DNA from: Planctomycetaceae bacterium
GTDB taxonomy: Bacteria > Planctomycetota > Planctomycetia > Planctomycetales > Planctomycetaceae
NCBI GenBank assembly: GCA_029243145.1
Contig: JAQWSQ010000058.1
Location: forward strand, 1-62,681
Direction of reading: 5' to 3'
Length of the DNA: 62,681 bases
How positions within the stretch are numbered: position 1 is the stretch's first letter; each line of letters begins with the position of its first letter. Shown piece after piece: positions 59,173-62,681 of the stretch. The position numbers and the translations under genes were made by a program. Under the pieces are notes generated by a model, which was given only the letters and a program-made list of their open reading frames with translations, was not told the origin of the DNA and did not search any database.

Positions 59173-59275
59173 GAATTTGATTCGGATAATACCGGACAAG
59201 CGAAGAATTTGTTAATCTGAATCAAACAATCATGTCGTTGGTATCGTTGAATATTATAATATTGGTAAAGAGATC

Positions 59276-60055
59276 ATGTTAGCGAAACGGATAATCCCTT
59301 GTCTTGATGTTCACGCGGGGCGCGTCGTCAAAGGGGTCAATTTCTTGAATCTGCGTGATGCAGGAGACCCGGTCGAAATTGCTCGCCGGTATGAAGACGA
59401 GGGGGCCGATGAGTTAGTCTTTCTCGACATTACGGCATCGCACGAAGAACGAGAGATCATTCTGGATGTGGTGCGTCGAACATCAGAAGTCATTTTCATG
59501 CCGCTCACCGTCGGTGGTGGAATCAGGACACTTGAAGACATCCGTCAATTGTTGAGCGCTGGATGCGACAAGGTCTCGATCAATACGGCTGCGGTGAAAG
59601 ATCCCGATTTTGTCAAAGAAGCCGCCCTTCGGTTTGGCAGTCAATGTATTGTGGTAAATATTGACCCCAAACGAATCGACAAAAATGGCGAAGAATTTTG
59701 GGACGTGCATATCAATGGCGGTCGTATTCCGACCGGATTACAAGTCGTGGAGTGGGCGCAGGAAATTGAAAAGCTTGGTGCCGGAGAGATAGTTCTGACA
59801 TCCATGGACGCGGATGGGACCAAAGATGGCTACGACCTCGAAATCACCAAAGCCGTCTCCGACGCGGTTCAAGTCCCGGTCGTCGCGAGTGGAGGGGCGG
59901 GCAGCCCCCATCATTTGTATGAAGCAGTGACTGCAGGAGGTGCATGTGCGGCTTTAGCGGCGAGCATCTTCCACTTTAATGAATACACGATTGATGAAAC
60001 AAAGCAGTATCTTGCCGAAAAGGGGGTTCCCGTCCGCTTTAATTTGACGGTATAA
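59276..60055 (+). CDS. hisF: Imidazole glycerol phosphate synthase, cyclase subunit
   Basis: A 259-residue TIM barrel. Hallmarks are [20 protein letters not shown] with the catalytic aspartate in [64 protein letters not shown] with the second catalytic aspartate, [20 protein letters not shown] and [20 protein letters not shown]. With HisH it makes imidazole glycerol phosphate and AICAR. HisH is not in the window. AAAGAGA precedes the ATG. Confidence 0.97.
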   Translation: MLAKRIIPCLDVHAGRVVKGVNFLNLRDAGDPVEIARRYEDEGADELVFLDITASHEEREIILDVVRRTSEVIFMPLTVGGGIRTLEDIRQLLSAGCDKVSINTAAVKDPDFVKEAALRFGSQCIVVNIDPKRIDKNGEEFWDVHINGGRIPTGLQVVEWAQEIEKLGAGEIVLTSMDADGTKDGYDLEITKAVSDAVQVPVVASGGAGSPHHLYEAVTAGGACAALAASIFHFNEYTIDETKQYLAEKGVPVRFNLTV

Positions 60056-60109
60056 TCAATCTTGGTGGTTTGATTCTCATTTTTCAAATATCTACTGAAG
60101 GCTTGTGTG

Positions 60110-61258
60110 ATGACAACAACGGTTAACACTTGGACAGATTCGACGTTCGTTCCTAAACAGGAAATTGAGATCGACAAGATTTTTCGCCTAGCGATCAAAC
60201 ACAACTGCTCCGATATTCACCTTCAAGTTGATCGTCCGCCAATTTTTCGTGTCAAAGGAACCTTGCGAGCTTTGGAAATGGACCCCATTTCTGAAGAAGA
60301 GATGATCAAACTCACATTCCCCATGATGGATCAACGCAACCTTGATATTTTTCATCATGATGGCGGTGCCGACTTCGCAAAAACGATTCTTCAAGATGAA
60401 GATGTTTGGCGATTTCGTGTCAACCTGATGACTCAACTGAGTAAGGTGGGCATGGTGGCTCGTAAAATTGAGCGTTCGATTCCGGACTTCGAGGGGCTTT
60501 ATCTTCCACCCGTTATGGAAGAACTATGTAAATTCGATCAAGGGATGGTATTGCTCGCAGGAGTGACCGGTTCCGGTAAATCGACCACGATTGCTTCCAT
60601 GCTCGACTGGGTGAATAAGAACTATCGAAAACATATTCTGACCATTGAAGATCCGATTGAATTCATTTATACCTCCGACAAATGCCTCATCAATCAACGT
60701 GAGATCGGTCAGGACGTTGTCGATTTTCATGTCGCCATGAAACATGCCGTGCGTGAAGATCCAGACATCATGCTGGTCGGTGAGATGCGTGACCGCGAAA
60801 CATTTGAAACGGCTCTTCACGCCGCTGAAACAGGTCACTTGGTGTTTGGAACCATTCACGCATCGGGAGCCGCGAGTACCGTTGGTCGTATTCTCGACTT
60901 GTTCCCACAAGATATGCACAACGCGATTCGCGGGTCGATGGGCTTTAACATGCGAGCAATTGTCGCTCAAAAACTTCTACCGACCGTTGTGGACACCCCA
61001 TCTCGGGTTCCCATTGTCGAAATCATGCGTTTCAATCCTACGGTTCGCAAACTGGTTCTCGAACAGCAAGATGAAAAGTTGGCGGCAGCTATTCGCATCG
61101 GTAAAGATGACGGCATGCAGTTGTTTAACGACAGTCTGTACTACTTCATCAATCAGGAATTAGTCAGTCGTGCGGCAGCATTCGAAATCTCGCCGAATGT
61201 CGAAGAACTCAAAATGCAGCTCAAAGGAATCAATGTCAAGGCGGCCGCAATTTTGTGA
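60110..61258 (+). CDS. PilT-like type IV pilus / secretion ATPase
   Basis: A 382-residue ATPase; a GTG directly before the chosen ATG is also in frame. GAAGG lies eight bases upstream. The N-terminal PAS-like domain (NCSDIHLQVDRPPIFRVKGT) is followed by Walker A GVTGSGKSTT, the Asp box HILTIEDPIEFIY, Walker B region DPDIMLVGEMRDRETFETAL and the His box AETGHLVFGTIHASGAAST. This matches PilT/PilU retraction ATPases more than assembly ATPases. The AIRGSMGFNMRAIVAQKLLP stretch is also typical. No other pilus genes adjoin it, apart from the distant DUF1559 protein. Confidence 0.92.
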   Translation: MTTTVNTWTDSTFVPKQEIEIDKIFRLAIKHNCSDIHLQVDRPPIFRVKGTLRALEMDPISEEEMIKLTFPMMDQRNLDIFHHDGGADFAKTILQDEDVWRFRVNLMTQLSKVGMVARKIERSIPDFEGLYLPPVMEELCKFDQGMVLLAGVTGSGKSTTIASMLDWVNKNYRKHILTIEDPIEFIYTSDKCLINQREIGQDVVDFHVAMKHAVREDPDIMLVGEMRDRETFETALHAAETGHLVFGTIHASGAASTVGRILDLFPQDMHNAIRGSMGFNMRAIVAQKLLPTVVDTPSRVPIVEIMRFNPTVRKLVLEQQDEKLAAAIRIGKDDGMQLFNDSLYYFINQELVSRAAAFEISPNVEELKMQLKGINVKAAAIL

Positions 61259-61286
61259 TGCGGCTTGTATGCTCCCTCAAATCGAG

Positions 61287-61310
61287 CCCCGGATCATTCC
61301 GGTTTTTTTT
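61287..61310 (+). terminator. Short Rho-independent terminator after the PilT-like gene
   Basis: CCGGA and TCCGG form a five-base-pair stem around TCAT, followed by eight T residues starting at 61303. The stem is short but the T-run is strong. Confidence 0.65.
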
Positions 61311-61438
61311 CATGGTCAATAGGTTTTACACCCAATTGAGGAAAACCTGATAGACCTTGTCCGGGAAGAGTTGAAAACCGGATTTACCTTTTCGCTCACA
61401 GACGAACTTTCTCCAGGGATATTGGAAAGGGACTGCGA

Positions 61439-62269
61439 ATGTTACCGACCATCGGATATGCACTCCGCGAACAGAATCGACCGATTCTGACAGATCCAGC
61501 CATCAACGCTTGTGAAATCACCTTCGAACGGGCCGATGATCCGTTGCGTGTGGAGAAGTATCTACAAGATCTCGATTTTGATCATGTCAGCATTCACGCC
61601 TTGAAACTTTCTGTCGCCTCTGCCGATCCTCCCGGCGAAAAATACATGAAGGCTCTGAAAGAGATTGCCGATGAGAACGGCGCCGATTCCATCAGCGATC
61701 ATCTCGGTTTCACCCGGAATGCCCACGAAGGGGTCGAAATGGGACACTTCGCTCCTCCGCCGTACACTCAGGATGCCCTCGAAGCGACCGTTCGAAACCT
61801 CGATGTCATTCAGAATTATTTTGGAGACCGTCGCTTCTATCTTGAGAACGTGGCGTATTTATTTGAGTTTGCAGGAGAAATGTCCGAACAAGATTTCTTG
61901 ACCGAAACTCTGAAACGATCCGGGAGCGGTTGGTTGCTCGATGTGACCAATGTGTACGCGAATGCCGTCAACTTCGGCTACGATGCCTATGAGTTCATTA
62001 AAGGAGTGATGCCCCACGCTGATGCGGTCCAGATGCATTTGGCAGGTGGTGTGTACGACGAAAAGGTTAAAAAATACATCGATAGCCATTCTCATCCCAT
62101 TCCCGATGATGTCTTCGATCTGTATCGCTTTGCTTTAGAGCAAAGCAAGGGGAAAGTTTCCGCTGTCTTTATCGAGCGCGATCAGGAGTTCCCGGATGAA
62201 GCCGGGTGGCGAAGTGAAGTCAAACGAGTTCGTGACATCATGGAAGAAGTTTATGCTGTCTCAGTCTAA
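61439..62269 (+). CDS. DUF692 family protein (MNIO, multinuclear iron enzyme type)
   Basis: A 276-residue TIM-barrel protein of the DUF692 family, now called MNIO enzymes because members such as MbnB use two or three iron ions to modify peptides or amino acids. Family-like metal-ligand positions can be seen in ACEITFERAD, DHVSIHALKL, SISDHLGFTR, MGHFAPPPYT, RRFYLENVAY, GWLLDVTNVYANAVNFGYDA, AVQMHLAGG and VFIERDQEFP. GGAAAGG precedes the ATG. The next gene begins 29 bases later and is a candidate partner. No precursor peptide is evident in the window, so the substrate is unknown. Confidence 0.88.
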   Translation: MLPTIGYALREQNRPILTDPAINACEITFERADDPLRVEKYLQDLDFDHVSIHALKLSVASADPPGEKYMKALKEIADENGADSISDHLGFTRNAHEGVEMGHFAPPPYTQDALEATVRNLDVIQNYFGDRRFYLENVAYLFEFAGEMSEQDFLTETLKRSGSGWLLDVTNVYANAVNFGYDAYEFIKGVMPHADAVQMHLAGGVYDEKVKKYIDSHSHPIPDDVFDLYRFALEQSKGKVSAVFIERDQEFPDEAGWRSEVKRVRDIMEEVYAVSV

Positions 62270-62298
62270 TACCATTCACATCAGCAGACGAGAACGTC

Positions 62299-62681
62299 AT
62301 GCCAGACTCGTACCGCAAACAGCTCGATAAATACGCCGAAGCCCTTTCCATCGCACACAACGACGAAGTCGTGGGGGATCTAAAATCCGGTAACACTGCC
62401 GATATGCTCAAAATGTTTACCGACGGGAATCTCGATAAGCGATTCAATAAGGTCAAAGACCAAGTTGAGTTTGTTGCAGAATTCTTCGACGAAGAGGAAT
62501 TTGAAGAGCAGGTAGTGAGCTATGTCAGGACATTGCCTCTGCTTGCGTATGATACAGGAATTTCTGACGGTGAGCGATTTCTCGATTGGCTCCCCAATCA
62601 GATGGAGCTCACTGAAGAACAGAAAGACGCCATTCGCTGTCAGCAGGCACGCCACAAAATTGAAGATGTTGCCAGAGAAAA
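62299..62681 (+). CDS. Hypothetical protein next to MNIO gene (partial)
   Basis: An ATG at 62299 opens a frame that runs to the window edge, 127 codons so far: PDSYRKQLDKYAEALSIAHN, KRFNKVKDQVEFVAEFFDEE, LLAYDTGISDGERFLDWLPN. It is soluble, helical and acidic in the middle, and no family is recognised. Its position 29 bases after the DUF692 gene on the same strand suggests an operon. MNIO enzymes usually work with a partner protein that binds the substrate; this could be one, but the visible part has no known partner signature. Confidence 0.6.
   Translation, partial: MPDSYRKQLDKYAEALSIAHNDEVVGDLKSGNTADMLKMFTDGNLDKRFNKVKDQVEFVAEFFDEEEFEEQVVSYVRTLPLLAYDTGISDGERFLDWLPNQMELTEEQKDAIRCQQARHKIEDVARE

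Noticed and set aside
1..62681. CRISPR array, toxin-antitoxin pair, restriction or other defence genes
   Set aside because: No regularly spaced repeats, Cas-like, methyltransferase, nuclease-defence or toxin-like proteins are visible; exonuclease VII and the sulfatase are ordinary cellular genes.

Overview
The window looks like chromosomal DNA from a planctomycete. The evidence is the dense set of planctomycete-type cytochrome/PSD enzymes (DUF1592/1588/1585/1587, DUF1549/DUF1553) with their DUF1552 and DUF1501 Tat-exported partners, a DUF1559 prepilin-like protein, a formylmethanofuran dehydrogenase subunit (C1 transfer genes typical of this phylum), a sulfatase, and a MoxR/DUF58/VWA operon ending in a giant coiled-coil membrane protein. 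Base composition is close to even. I cannot name the genus from sequence alone.

Layout. (1) 1-9102: two DUF1592-DUF1552 pairs in opposite gene order; the first DUF1592 protein carries a C-terminal heavy-metal-associated (HMA) domain. (2) 9177-11771: an exported beta-lactamase-fold serine hydrolase and, convergent to it, a Tat-exported Gfo/Idh/MocA oxidoreductase. (3) 12059-22337: two DUF1549/DUF1553 plus DUF1501 pairs followed by a PPC-domain protein. (4) 22949-36737: MoxR ATPase, DUF58, BatA-like VWA protein, a second VWA membrane protein, an 1843-residue coiled-coil membrane protein and a squalene-cyclase-like repeat protein, probably one operon. (5) 36925-38258: a decayed mobile-element module (HTH fragment, excisionase-like pseudogene, tyrosine recombinase pseudogene). 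(6) 38363-42131: sulfatase, then on the minus strand a molybdopterin-binding fwdD-like gene, fwdB and tRNA-Pro(CGG) with a terminator. (7) 42310-46166: an ABC-exporter membrane domain without ATPase, overlapping a TPR/FG-GAP/UnbV protein. (8) 46167-47124: about 1 kb without a convincing gene, holding repeats and hairpins. (9) 47192-50761: DUF1559 pseudopilin-like protein, divergent small lipoprotein, ABC-2-like permease. (10) 50801-62681: housekeeping genes xseA, xseB, hisC, hisB, rplM, rpsI, mgtE, a PL10 pectate lyase, hisF, a PilT-like ATPase, a DUF692 (MNIO) enzyme and the start of a partner gene.

How it works together. Regions 1-3 look like an exported oxidative or glycan-catabolic toolkit: each large cytochrome-like PSD protein is paired with a secreted DUF1552/DUF1501 partner, with a Gfo/Idh oxidoreductase, a sulfatase and a pectate lyase elsewhere in the window. 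The precise reactions of the PSD families are not established. Region 4 is a conserved envelope module of unknown exact function. The most interesting items are the HMA fusion, the rearranged beta modules shared by two PSD proteins, the FwdB that keeps the presumed metal-ligand cysteine next to a FwdD-like protein, the orphan ABC membrane domain, the decayed integrase module and the acidic extension on ribosomal protein S9.
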